Positions 18,199 through 26,014 of a DNA stretch of 64,000 nucleotides are shown piece after piece. Source of the stretch: Vibrio metschnikovii CIP 69.14 (GTDB lineage Bacteria > Pseudomonadota > Gammaproteobacteria > Enterobacterales > Vibrionaceae); assembly GCF_000176155.1 (NCBI RefSeq), contig NZ_ACZO01000006.1, positions 1,426,001-1,490,000 on the forward strand, given 5' to 3'. Every line of letters starts with the position of its first letter. Positions within the stretch are counted from its first letter, which is position 1. The notes under the pieces were generated by a model. The model made no database searches and was not told where the DNA came from. It worked only from the letters and a program-made list of their open reading frames with translations. Both the position numbers and the translations under genes were made by a program.

Positions 18199-21126
18199 AT
18201 GCCTAACGCAACGACTGGTCAATTGTATTCTGGGCATCGACTCTCTTCGGGTGGGGTAAACGATCCGCTACTACCGAGGTTAATTCAAGCCATCAACCAT
18301 GCCAGCGAAATCGAAATCTCGGTCTCCTTTATTCAACCGTCAGGCTTAGCACTACTGTTTGATCCTCTGTTCGATGCTATGCAAAGTGGCGCGAGGATAA
18401 AACTCCTCACCTCCGATTACTTAGCCATCACCCACCCCGTTGCCCTGCGCCGCCTGATGCTATTGGTTGAGCGAGGCGCAACCTGTCGTATCTTCCAATG
18501 TGGCGATGATAGCTTTCATATGAAGTCGTACATTTTTGTTCGCCAGCAACAAGGGGAAATCGTCGAAGGCTGCGCATGGATAGGCTCGAACAATATCAGT
18601 CGCACCGCTTTGTTAAGTAGCCACGAGTGGGCTTTGCGCCACGACTTTGAGTTACCCAAAAATTCACCAGCAGCGATTGAATTTACTCATATACGTCAAC
18701 AGTTCAATGCCATTTTCACCCACAACCAGAGTCAGCCATTAAGCCATCAATGGATTGATAATTACCTCTGTCGTTATCAACAAATACAGCAGCAGCGTAC
18801 CATTGCTCAATTGGCCACAGAGGATGAACAAGAAACCATCGACGTTCCAACACCAAATTCAATCCAAATTGAAGCTTTAGCCGCACTGGATGCCACTCGA
18901 CAACAAGGTTATTCAAGGGGGTTAGTGGTGCTTGCGACAGGCATGGGAAAAACTTGGTTATCCGCCTTTGATGTGATGCAAATGCAAGCGAAAAACGTGT
19001 TGTTTGTTGCCCATCGCGAAGAGATCCTACTGCAAGCAGAAAAAACCTTTAGTCAGTTGATCCCCCATGCCAAAACTGGCCTCTACAACGGTTCTATACA
19101 AGATGATCAAGCAACGCTATTGTTTGCCTCTGTCGCAACCTTAGGTAAGCAAAATCACCTACAACGTTTTGCCGTTGATCACTTTGATTACCTAATAGTG
19201 GATGAGTTTCATCATGCCGCGGCAAGAAGCTATCGTCAGTTGCTTGCCTATTTTCAGCCTAAATTTCTCCTCGGTTTAACGGCGACACCAGAGCGTTCTG
19301 ATCAAGCTGATATTCTCTCTTTATGTGATGATAACTTAGTCTTCGAACGCAATTTAGTGCATGGCATTGATGATGAGATTCTCGCACCGTTTGATTATCA
19401 CGGTATCTACGATCAAGGGGTAAATTATCAAGAGATTCCATGGCGTAACGGTAAGTTTGATCCTAATACGCTTGAAAATAAACTGGCCACATCGCGACGC
19501 GCTGAACATGTCTATCGTGAATGGCAAGCCAAAAAACAAACGCGAACCTTAGCCTTTTGTGTCTCGAAAAAACACGCGGATTTTATGGCGCAGTATTTTG
19601 TCGCCAAAGGCATTAATGCCGTTACAGTGTACAGTGATTCAGCCGTAAGGCGTAATCAAGCGCTGCAATGGCTAGACCAAGGTAAAATTGATATTATTTT
19701 CTCGGTCGATCTGTTTAATGAAGGCACAGATCTCCCCTCGATTGATACGATTTTAATGGCTCGTCCAACCGAATCAAAAATTCTCTTTCTACAGCAATTA
19801 GGTCGCGGCTTACGCCTTTCTCCCATCACCAATAAACGCAAACTTGTCGTGCTGGATTTTATTGGTAATCACGATTCATTTTTAAACCGCCCAGCAACCT
19901 TATTTAATGTCAAAACACTCAGAGAAGTGATAGGGAAATTACAAGCGAACGCGCCACTTGCCAAAGGTTGTCATGTTAATTTTGATATTGAGCTGATCAA
20001 CTTTTGGCAACGTTTAGCCAAACGGCTACGCAATAATAATGTGCAAGATGATTATCAACAATTAGCGCATCAATTGGCTCATCGCCCGACCGCCAGTGAA
20101 TTTTTCCATCATGGCTACCCGATGAAGAAAGTTCGCCAGCAAGCGATAAGCTGGTTTCATCTGGTCGCCAGCCAAGAAAATGATCCACGAATCAGCGAGC
20201 TCGTCAGCCATTATGGTGATTTTCTCCTCCATGGCATTGAAAACACAGCGATGAGCAAATCGTTTAAAGCGATCTTACTCGAAGCCTTACTGGAACTTGA
20301 TGGTCTGCGTCAGCCACCAACACTTAGCGCGTTAGCCGAGCGAAGCCATCATGTGTTGTCACGTCGCCCACAGTTAATGGCGCAAGAGCTCACCGAAAGT
20401 GCCAAGCAGTTTCAAGCCAACGATCAAGGCTGGTTAAAATATTGGCTAGCAAATCCAATCAAAGCTTTTACCAAGCCCAATAATAAATCGGCTCCTTGGT
20501 TTGCAATTAACGATCAAAAATTTGTCGCTACCTTCGCGATAAAAGATCAGCATATCGAGTTATTACACGATGCCATGCAAGAGTTGGTTGATTTACGCTT
20601 GGCTGAATATGCCCAGCGACCACAGCAAAAACAGCCATCGAATCAGCCAGACATTGAACACTTACCTTCAGCCCAAGTGCTCGAGTTTGCCAAACAAAGT
20701 GATCCGCAAGGGACGATGCTGCCTTTTTACCCTGAACTGAAAATTGCTTGCGGCCATTTTAAACGCGGCTCTCATGAAGCGGTTCAATATCACTGTGTTG
20801 CCGATGGCTATGGTAAGCTAGACCCTAGTCGCCATTTTGTTGCCCCCGCAACGGGAAACTCTATGAATGGCGGCAAAAATCCGATTCAAGACGGGGATCT
20901 GTTATTACTTGAATGGGTGACACCAAGTAGCGCGGGTTCCATTTCTAACTTAACAATGGCAATCGAAACCCAAGATGAGACCGGTGATAACCACTATTTG
21001 CTGCGGGTAGTACGCAAAATTGCACCGAATCAATACCAACTGCAAGCGCAAAACCCAAGTTATCCAGATATGCCAGCAACCGATACAATGAAGACCTTTG
21101 CACGGTTGAAGTCGGTATTGAAGTGA
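18199..21126 (+). CDS. PLD-nuclease / SF2 helicase fusion with C-terminal LexA/S24-like domain
   Basis: A 975-residue multidomain protein. Residues 1 to about 180 form a phospholipase-D-like nuclease module: SFHMKSYIF near 104 supplies the HxK and GSNNIS follows. An SF2 helicase comes next, with Walker A ATGMGKT near 246-252, VDEFHH near 334 (DExH box), LGLTATPER, and the motif VI region QQLGRGLRLS. After a mostly helical linker, the last 120 residues resemble an S24/LexA fold: ATGNSMNGG with the nucleophile-position Ser888, QDGDLLLL, YLLRVVRK and LQAQNPSYP. The general-base Lys appears to be Arg936. Related helicases act in defence or DNA repair. The function here is inferred from context (AIPR gene downstream, zeta kinase beyond). 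Confidence 0.85.
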   Translation: MPNATTGQLYSGHRLSSGGVNDPLLPRLIQAINHASEIEISVSFIQPSGLALLFDPLFDAMQSGARIKLLTSDYLAITHPVALRRLMLLVERGATCRIFQCGDDSFHMKSYIFVRQQQGEIVEGCAWIGSNNISRTALLSSHEWALRHDFELPKNSPAAIEFTHIRQQFNAIFTHNQSQPLSHQWIDNYLCRYQQIQQQRTIAQLATEDEQETIDVPTPNSIQIEALAALDATRQQGYSRGLVVLATGMGKTWLSAFDVMQMQAKNVLFVAHREEILLQAEKTFSQLIPHAKTGLYNGSIQDDQATLLFASVATLGKQNHLQRFAVDHFDYLIVDEFHHAAARSYRQLLAYFQPKFLLGLTATPERSDQADILSLCDDNLVFERNLVHGIDDEILAPFDYHGIYDQGVNYQEIPWRNGKFDPNTLENKLATSRRAEHVYREWQAKKQTRTLAFCVSKKHADFMAQYFVAKGINAVTVYSDSAVRRNQALQWLDQGKIDIIFSVDLFNEGTDLPSIDTILMARPTESKILFLQQLGRGLRLSPITNKRKLVVLDFIGNHDSFLNRPATLFNVKTLREVIGKLQANAPLAKGCHVNFDIELINFWQRLAKRLRNNNVQDDYQQLAHQLAHRPTASEFFHHGYPMKKVRQQAISWFHLVASQENDPRISELVSHYGDFLLHGIENTAMSKSFKAILLEALLELDGLRQPPTLSALAERSHHVLSRRPQLMAQELTESAKQFQANDQGWLKYWLANPIKAFTKPNNKSAPWFAINDQKFVATFAIKDQHIELLHDAMQELVDLRLAEYAQRPQQKQPSNQPDIEHLPSAQVLEFAKQSDPQGTMLPFYPELKIACGHFKRGSHEAVQYHCVADGYGKLDPSRHFVAPATGNSMNGGKNPIQDGDLLLLEWVTPSSAGSISNLTMAIETQDETGDNHYLLRVVRKIAPNQYQLQAQNPSYPDMPATDTMKTFARLKSVLK

Positions 21127-21517
21127 TAGCTAAGCACATCATTAATTGGTGAAGGGTTTTATGATTATTTAATAAAATTAAATAACCAAACTGTATAATT
21201 ATGGCTCAAATCACAATTAATAGTGTTACACCAGTTTCGTTTTAATCACGACAGAATCGCTTGGTGATCACAAGCGATGCATTACCCTAGTAACAAACTT
21301 TTGGACAATTTCGAGTTAAGGTTGGCGATCTCGGTATGTACCTTCGAATTAGATTTAGTTAGGTAAACAATGAGAAAAATACAGTTTATGATCTTGATCA
21401 CCTAAAGCGTAATACATACTTTTAAAACGAATCAACAAACCTAAAGTCATACTTTTTTTGCTCACCATAATATGCAACAATGATATTGTCATGAAAAATA
21501 ATTAGTTTAGAGGTTCT
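21127..21517. other. AT-rich spacer before the AIPR gene
   Basis: 391 bases, distinctly AT-rich. I see no coding frame and no clear terminator; the rightward AIPR promoter should lie in the right half. A GAGG-like site precedes the AIPR ATG. Confidence 0.45.
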
Positions 21518-23227
21518 ATGTCTGGTGTTGCTAGTTTAAACGATTTCAAGTTATTAAATATTAAATGTAAAAAGTATTTTGACCTTTACTCAAAAGGCGC
21601 TGTCTTTGCTAAGCAACCAGAGAATGACAAGCTAAAGGAACGGTTTGGTTTTTATCTGTTCATGCTTGAAAGTTTGTGTGATGAGAAAGATCTTGATCGT
21701 ATAAGTGATATTATCACTGATACTGAATACAACGCATACCTAACAGGTAATCGATTTAATGACCAAGGTATTGATGCGATTTATATTAATGATGAAAGTA
21801 AAGAAATATTATTATTCAACTTTAAGTTTAGAGAGTCATTTAAACCAGGTCAGATGCAAAGTTCAAATGAAGCTTTTGTTTCAACAAAGCTAGTAAATTG
21901 TATCTTGAATGGGAATTCTGACGGTCTAGAAGGAAAGTTAAAGAGTTTAGTTGATCACGCGATAGAAAGACTCAATAGTAATGATGTCTGGAAGACCTCT
22001 CTTTATATACTTAGCAATGAAGCAGTTCCAATAAATAATGATGAGACGGCTATTCAGCAACTGAAAGACTTTTATGATATGGAAGTTATTTCCATTTGCC
22101 TTCCTCAAATTAAATCAATGATGTCTATTCGACCGAAGCCAATATCTTCAGAGCTTATAATCGACAATGACGCTTTAATGTCCTATTCGGAAAATACCAT
22201 CTCAACCTCAAAGTCATATATAGTAAGATTAAATGCGGCAGATATAATTAGAATAACATGTAAAAATCAAGAGCTAAGAAATAACTACAATTGTGAGAAA
22301 ATTGAAGTTTTAGCTAAAGAGCGGATAGAATATGGAGTTTTATTCGATAATGTTCGAGGTTTTGTTCAAAAATCAAAATACAATGAAGCCATAGCGCGTT
22401 CTCTAAAAGAAGATCCTAGCAAGTTCTTCATGTATAACAATGGCATGACAATTGTTGCTAAAGATATTAAAGCAGAGCCTGTTAATGGTAACAAGAAGGT
22501 AAGAATTTCTATCACTGACTTCCAAGTGCTAAATGGAGGTCAAACGCTCCGAACGCTTCATAATTTCAATGCTCAAGATGATTCTCATATATCTGAGTTT
22601 TTATCTAAAAGCGAAGTCTTAGTTAGAATATTCAATGCCTCAAATAGTGAGTCCGTTAACAAAATCGCTGAATACACTAATAGCCAAAATTCAATCTCAA
22701 ATGTAGATTTAAAGTCTTTGAGTACTCTACAAATTCAACTAGAACAACTTTTGGATGAACATGACATTATCTACTCAAGAAAGAATGGTGATACTGGCAT
22801 GAATGATCAAAAAGATTACAAATACAAAATTAGTATGGAGTTATTTGGACAGATACTGTTTGCAATTCAAGGTAATCCTGAAAAATCATCTAACCAAAAA
22901 CAACATATCTTTGGTAAATATTATGATGACATCTTCTCGGAAAAAAACTTCAATATATCAGATGCACCAGCGATTATAGAAAGCTACTTTGACATTAAAA
23001 AATCATATGACTCAGTAACGGAAAGTCTACAGAAGATTGAACAAAAAGTATTCTATATATTATATATGAGAAAAGTTCGTAGTGATCTTGATAATCAGGC
23101 TTGTATTGATGAACTTGAACGTATACTAGATCTGTTTGAACCGTCTAAGAAAACGATTACAGATGCTCGTAAAATGATCCAAGTCCGTTTTAAAGATTTT
23201 CTTAATGAGCAATTAGGCTTATATTAG
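21518..23227 (+). CDS. AIPR-family (abortive infection phage resistance) protein
   Basis: A 569-residue protein. The middle has the AIPR hallmarks FMYNNGMTIVAKD (about 304-316) and DFQVLNGGQTLRTL (about 333-346). The N-terminus shows a PD-(D/E)xK-like nuclease pattern: FNDQGIDAIYIND (near 79-91) then ILLFNFKFRES with the Phe-x-Lys strand. AIPR proteins are associated with abortive infection; the nuclease role is inferred. The gene is much richer in AT than its neighbours and uses AGA/ATA-type codons, a sign of recent acquisition. It follows the helicase fusion on the same strand after 391 bases, so it is probably a separate transcription unit. Confidence 0.85.
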   Translation: MSGVASLNDFKLLNIKCKKYFDLYSKGAVFAKQPENDKLKERFGFYLFMLESLCDEKDLDRISDIITDTEYNAYLTGNRFNDQGIDAIYINDESKEILLFNFKFRESFKPGQMQSSNEAFVSTKLVNCILNGNSDGLEGKLKSLVDHAIERLNSNDVWKTSLYILSNEAVPINNDETAIQQLKDFYDMEVISICLPQIKSMMSIRPKPISSELIIDNDALMSYSENTISTSKSYIVRLNAADIIRITCKNQELRNNYNCEKIEVLAKERIEYGVLFDNVRGFVQKSKYNEAIARSLKEDPSKFFMYNNGMTIVAKDIKAEPVNGNKKVRISITDFQVLNGGQTLRTLHNFNAQDDSHISEFLSKSEVLVRIFNASNSESVNKIAEYTNSQNSISNVDLKSLSTLQIQLEQLLDEHDIIYSRKNGDTGMNDQKDYKYKISMELFGQILFAIQGNPEKSSNQKQHIFGKYYDDIFSEKNFNISDAPAIIESYFDIKKSYDSVTESLQKIEQKVFYILYMRKVRSDLDNQACIDELERILDLFEPSKKTITDARKMIQVRFKDFLNEQLGLY

Positions 23228-23539
23228 TATGATTTTTTAATAACTGTTAAATGGGGAGTGATTGACGACTCCCTATCTAATCTAAATTTGAACAAGCCAT
23301 AGTACCAAGTTTTGTTACCATTAGTTAGAGTATTTCAAAACCCCAATTTTACTATTTACTTTGATGTAGCTGGTAACTCACTTTGAGGCAAAAGCTTGTT
23401 TGCTCTCCCCCATCCCCCTGTAAAAACCAAGTACATTTACCTTTACGCGGTGGCCATAAACCATAGTTGGGGTTACATCGCTCGTTTGTGCTGGACGTGA
23501 GATAATCTTCGATTAACTCAACCATTTTTAAGGATAAAA
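23228..23539. other. Spacer containing the left end of the peptidase-gene duplication
   Basis: 312 bases after the AIPR stop. From about 23398 the sequence matches 25420 onward almost base for base, so it is the duplicated upstream region of the M3 peptidase gene, including its AAGGA ribosome-binding site. No gene seen. Confidence 0.6.
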
Positions 23540-23988
23540 ATGACTGCCAGTGCTTACCTTAACCAACTCAACCAAGACTACTTGGCCATTCACCGCCGCA
23601 AAGAAGATTACTTTTGGCAAACCTACATGGGCATTAGTGATGACCAAGCGGGGGCAACCAAAGCCCAAACCGAGTGGACTCACTTTCTCTCACAAGGGTC
23701 AAGAATAGAAGAAATCCGCCAACAGATCGCCGCAGCAGAAAACATCAGCGATAGCGAGCAACGAGAGCAAACCCTGCAAGGGCTGAATGGCTGGTTAGCC
23801 ATGTTCCAAGCCCATGCGATAGAATCTCTCCAAGCTCAGCAACTGAAAAACGAGCTGATCGAGTTCGAAGCTGAGCTATTTAGCAAAAAACAGCAACATG
23901 TGCTGACTTACACAAACGAACACGGTGAGGTGATTGAAGCCAGTTTACCCGAGCTCAGTTCAACCATTCGTGCCAATAACTTTGAGTC
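23398..23988 (+). repeat. Left copy of ~590-bp direct duplication (promoter and 5' end of peptidase gene)
   Basis: Matches 25420-26014 with a few percent divergence and small indels. It covers the upstream region and roughly the first 150 codons of the M3 peptidase gene. Identity stops abruptly at GAGTC. Confidence 0.9.
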
Positions 23989-24034
23989 AGATGGACATTC
24001 AGAAGGACTATGTACGGGAATGGTTGGGTCATGA
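23540..24034 (+). pseudogene. Truncated duplicate of the M3 peptidase gene (5' fragment)
   Basis: A 164-codon frame whose first ~150 residues are nearly identical to the N-terminus of the intact peptidase at 25566. It then reads into unrelated sequence and stops. It lacks the HExxH metal site and most of the fold, so it cannot be active. Its promoter and ribosome-binding region are intact, so the fragment may still be translated. It is most simply the original 5' end of the gene, cut off when the zeta-kinase islet entered. Confidence 0.88.
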
Positions 24035-24080
24035 AGTTTTAGACAAGCCAATCATAGTTCATGACTGGCAAGCAGAATAG
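23991..24080 (+). other. 29-codon remnant frame at the islet's left junction
   Basis: Begins at an ATG immediately after the duplication ends, in a different frame from the peptidase fragment. It reads MDIQKDYVREWLGH...IIVHDWQAE and stops. It looks like the C-terminal tail of a larger protein brought in with the islet, but I cannot name the family. Confidence 0.35.
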
Positions 24081-24082
24081 AA

Positions 24083-24241
24083 TTAGCCCTGAACAGTATG
24101 AGCTTTTTGGATAGTTTTGTTCTGAGACTCTGTCGCTGCGACAATGACGCGCTTATAAACCTTGTTTTTATCACCAGCAGATGTATTACGAACAAATCTG
24201 GCAAGTGGTGAAGTAGCATTGTTGGCTTTAGAATCAATCAT
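24083..24241 (-). CDS. Small protein translationally coupled to zeta-type kinase
   Basis: A 52-residue basic protein, MIDSKANNATSPLARFVRNT and so on. Its ATG overlaps the kinase stop (ATGATTGA), and AGGAG lies seven bases upstream within the kinase coding end, so coupled translation is nearly certain. Family not recognised. Its position suggests a partner or antidote for the kinase, although classic epsilon antitoxin genes precede zeta and differ in sequence. A longer frame from 24268 is less likely because of the well-placed ribosome-binding site. Confidence 0.65.
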   Translation of the reverse strand: MIDSKANNATSPLARFVRNTSAGDKNKVYKRVIVAATESQNKTIQKAHTVQG

Positions 24242-25040
24242 CACGCTTCTCCTGGTGCCTACTAGCACCTACGATTTCTCTTACAACTTCCAAAGTATAC
24301 GCTGGATCCAAATACTGTTGCAAACTGATTATATCACTGTGATGGCTGTGGGTAGTTCCATCGTTATCTTTAAGAAGCAAATCAACCTGAATTTGAGAGC
24401 CATATTTCTCTTTAAGTTGTTCGATAACCTGCTGAGAACCAAAGAACTGTTCAACAAAATGTTCTGGTAAGATCCTTCTTCCTTCGACCTTCTCTCTTGC
24501 CTTTACAAAGTTCCATGCCAGCTCCGGTCGTTGATAAACAAAGACCACTAATACCATCCTACCTTTTTTTAGCGAGCGGCCTATGTTTTTATCCGCGACA
24601 TGAAAGCTAGCCAACGTCCCATCCAGAAGAAAGCTCTGGTTATTCTTAAAAATCATATCCATGGCACGTTCGACAAGTGTAATCACCGCAGATTGGAATA
24701 AGTATGAATTGTTCCCATTGTAATCTTCAAACTCCTCCCTTAAATCATCAGGGTCAAGGCGCAAAACATGTCCACCATCCTCAGTTAAAACTGCAACCAA
24801 CTCCTTAGAAGACTCAGTTTTCCCTGCACCTGGAGATCCGCTCATAAACACAGAAACTGGCTCCAACTCTGGAGCGTAGAGACTGGTGTCGGTAAGCCTG
24901 CGACAAATCCTAGTACGATTTTTCTTTGCAAAATCCAAGGCCTTTTTCTTAATAGCCAACTCGCTGGGTGAAAGTTCCAATTCATCTTCTCCAGTGGAAA
25001 GAAATCGCCTGCTCCCCAAAGAGGCACCAGCAATTTTCAC
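24234..25040 (-). CDS. Zeta-toxin-family P-loop kinase
   Basis: A 268-residue protein with Walker A GSPGAGKTESSK at 68-79, acidic substrate-site segment RLDPDDLREEF after the next strand, and DGTLASF, the arrangement of zeta/PezT toxins that phosphorylate UDP-N-acetylamino sugars and block wall synthesis. About 65 residues precede the P-loop; in the E. coli EzeT branch such an extension inhibits the kinase in cis. The open frame begins at a GTG (25040) with a weak site; a TTG at residue 21 has a better-placed GGAG. No epsilon-type gene lies upstream. The gene sits inside the duplicated peptidase locus. Confidence 0.85.
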   Translation of the reverse strand: MKIAGASLGSRRFLSTGEDELELSPSELAIKKKALDFAKKNRTRICRRLTDTSLYAPELEPVSVFMSGSPGAGKTESSKELVAVLTEDGGHVLRLDPDDLREEFEDYNGNNSYLFQSAVITLVERAMDMIFKNNQSFLLDGTLASFHVADKNIGRSLKKGRMVLVVFVYQRPELAWNFVKAREKVEGRRILPEHFVEQFFGSQQVIEQLKEKYGSQIQVDLLLKDNDGTTHSHHSDIISLQQYLDPAYTLEVVREIVGASRHQEKRDD

Positions 25041-25121
25041 GTTGTATCGTTTATTCAGCTTTTAGTTAATCAATTTCTTCAAAAACGGATTATACCAATC
25101 ACACCTCTAGATATCCGTATC

Positions 25122-25335
25122 TTAGGAAATTTTGAGTGCATCTTTGCTCTCAACACCAAGATAGCGAATGGTGTTATCAAATTTCACATGCCCTAAAAGT
25201 AGCTGTACCGCCCTGATATTTTTTGTTCTCGCCTATTAGTCCTTCGCATGGAGTAGATACCATACTGCGCAGCGTTAAGTCCAAGCGTCGTTGCCCATTT
25301 TTTATGCTGTGGACGTAATAGGAGTAGCTCATTGG
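25122..25335 (-). pseudogene. Remnant of tyrosine recombinase (integrase C-terminus)
   Basis: Read leftward, one frame gives KKWATTLGLNAAQYGIYSMRRT. A shifted frame continues KNIRAVQLLLGHVKFDNTIRYLGVE-like sequence to a TAA at 25122-25124. Together these are the end of a phage-type integrase: HxLRR-like box (here YSMRRT), LLGH box and active-site Tyr context (TIRYLG). About six codons are missing at the frameshift. The N-terminal half is not found. It lies between the zeta kinase and the duplicated peptidase promoter, where an islet's integrase would be expected. Confidence 0.75.
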
Positions 25336-25419
25336 CGCCCCAATTTTTTTGGACTAGGAAAGATAAAGTCCTAGTGAGAAAGTTGACTAATAAACAACCT
25401 CTGGCTGAGTGCGTGTTGA

Positions 25420-26014
25420 GTTTGCTCTCACCCCCCATCCCCCTGTAAATACCAAGTACATTTACCTTTACGCGGTGGCCATAAAACCATAGCTGGTTTT
25501 GCATCGCTCGTTTGTGCTGGGCGTGAGATAATCTTCGATTAACTCAACCATTTTTAAGGATAAAAATGACTGCCAGTGCTTACCTTAACCAACTCAACCA
25601 AGATTACTTGGCCATTCACCGCCGCAAAGAAGATTACTTTTGGCAAACCTACATGGGTATTAGCGATGATCAAGCGGGGGCAACCAAAGCCCAAACCGAG
25701 TGGACTCACTTTCTCTCACAAGGGTCAAGAATAGAAGAAATCCGCCAACAGATCGCCGCAGCAGAGAACATCAGCGATAACGAGCAACGAGAGCAAACCC
25801 TGCAAGGGCTGAATGGCTGGTTAGCCATGTTCCAAGCCCATGCGATAGAATCTCGCCAAGCTCAGCAACTGAAAAACGAGCTGATCGAGTTCGAAGCTGA
25901 TCTATTCACCAAAAAGCAGCAACATGTGCTGACTTACACAAACGAACACGGTGAGGCGATTGAAGCCAGTTTACCGGTGCTCAGTTCAACCATTCGTGCC
26001 AATAACCTTGAGTC
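25420..26014 (+). repeat. Right copy of the ~590-bp direct duplication
   Basis: Partner of 23398-23988. Here the sequence runs on into the complete peptidase gene. The two copies are spaced about 2.0 kb apart. Confidence 0.9.

Noticed and set aside
24162..24470. 102-codon rightward frame opposite the zeta kinase
   Set aside because: Antisense shadow of the kinase gene, which has clear motifs.
25193..25504. 103-codon leftward frame as an intact gene
   Set aside because: Its middle matches an integrase C-terminus that continues in another frame; the 5' part is the antisense of the duplicated peptidase promoter, so it is not a real ORF.
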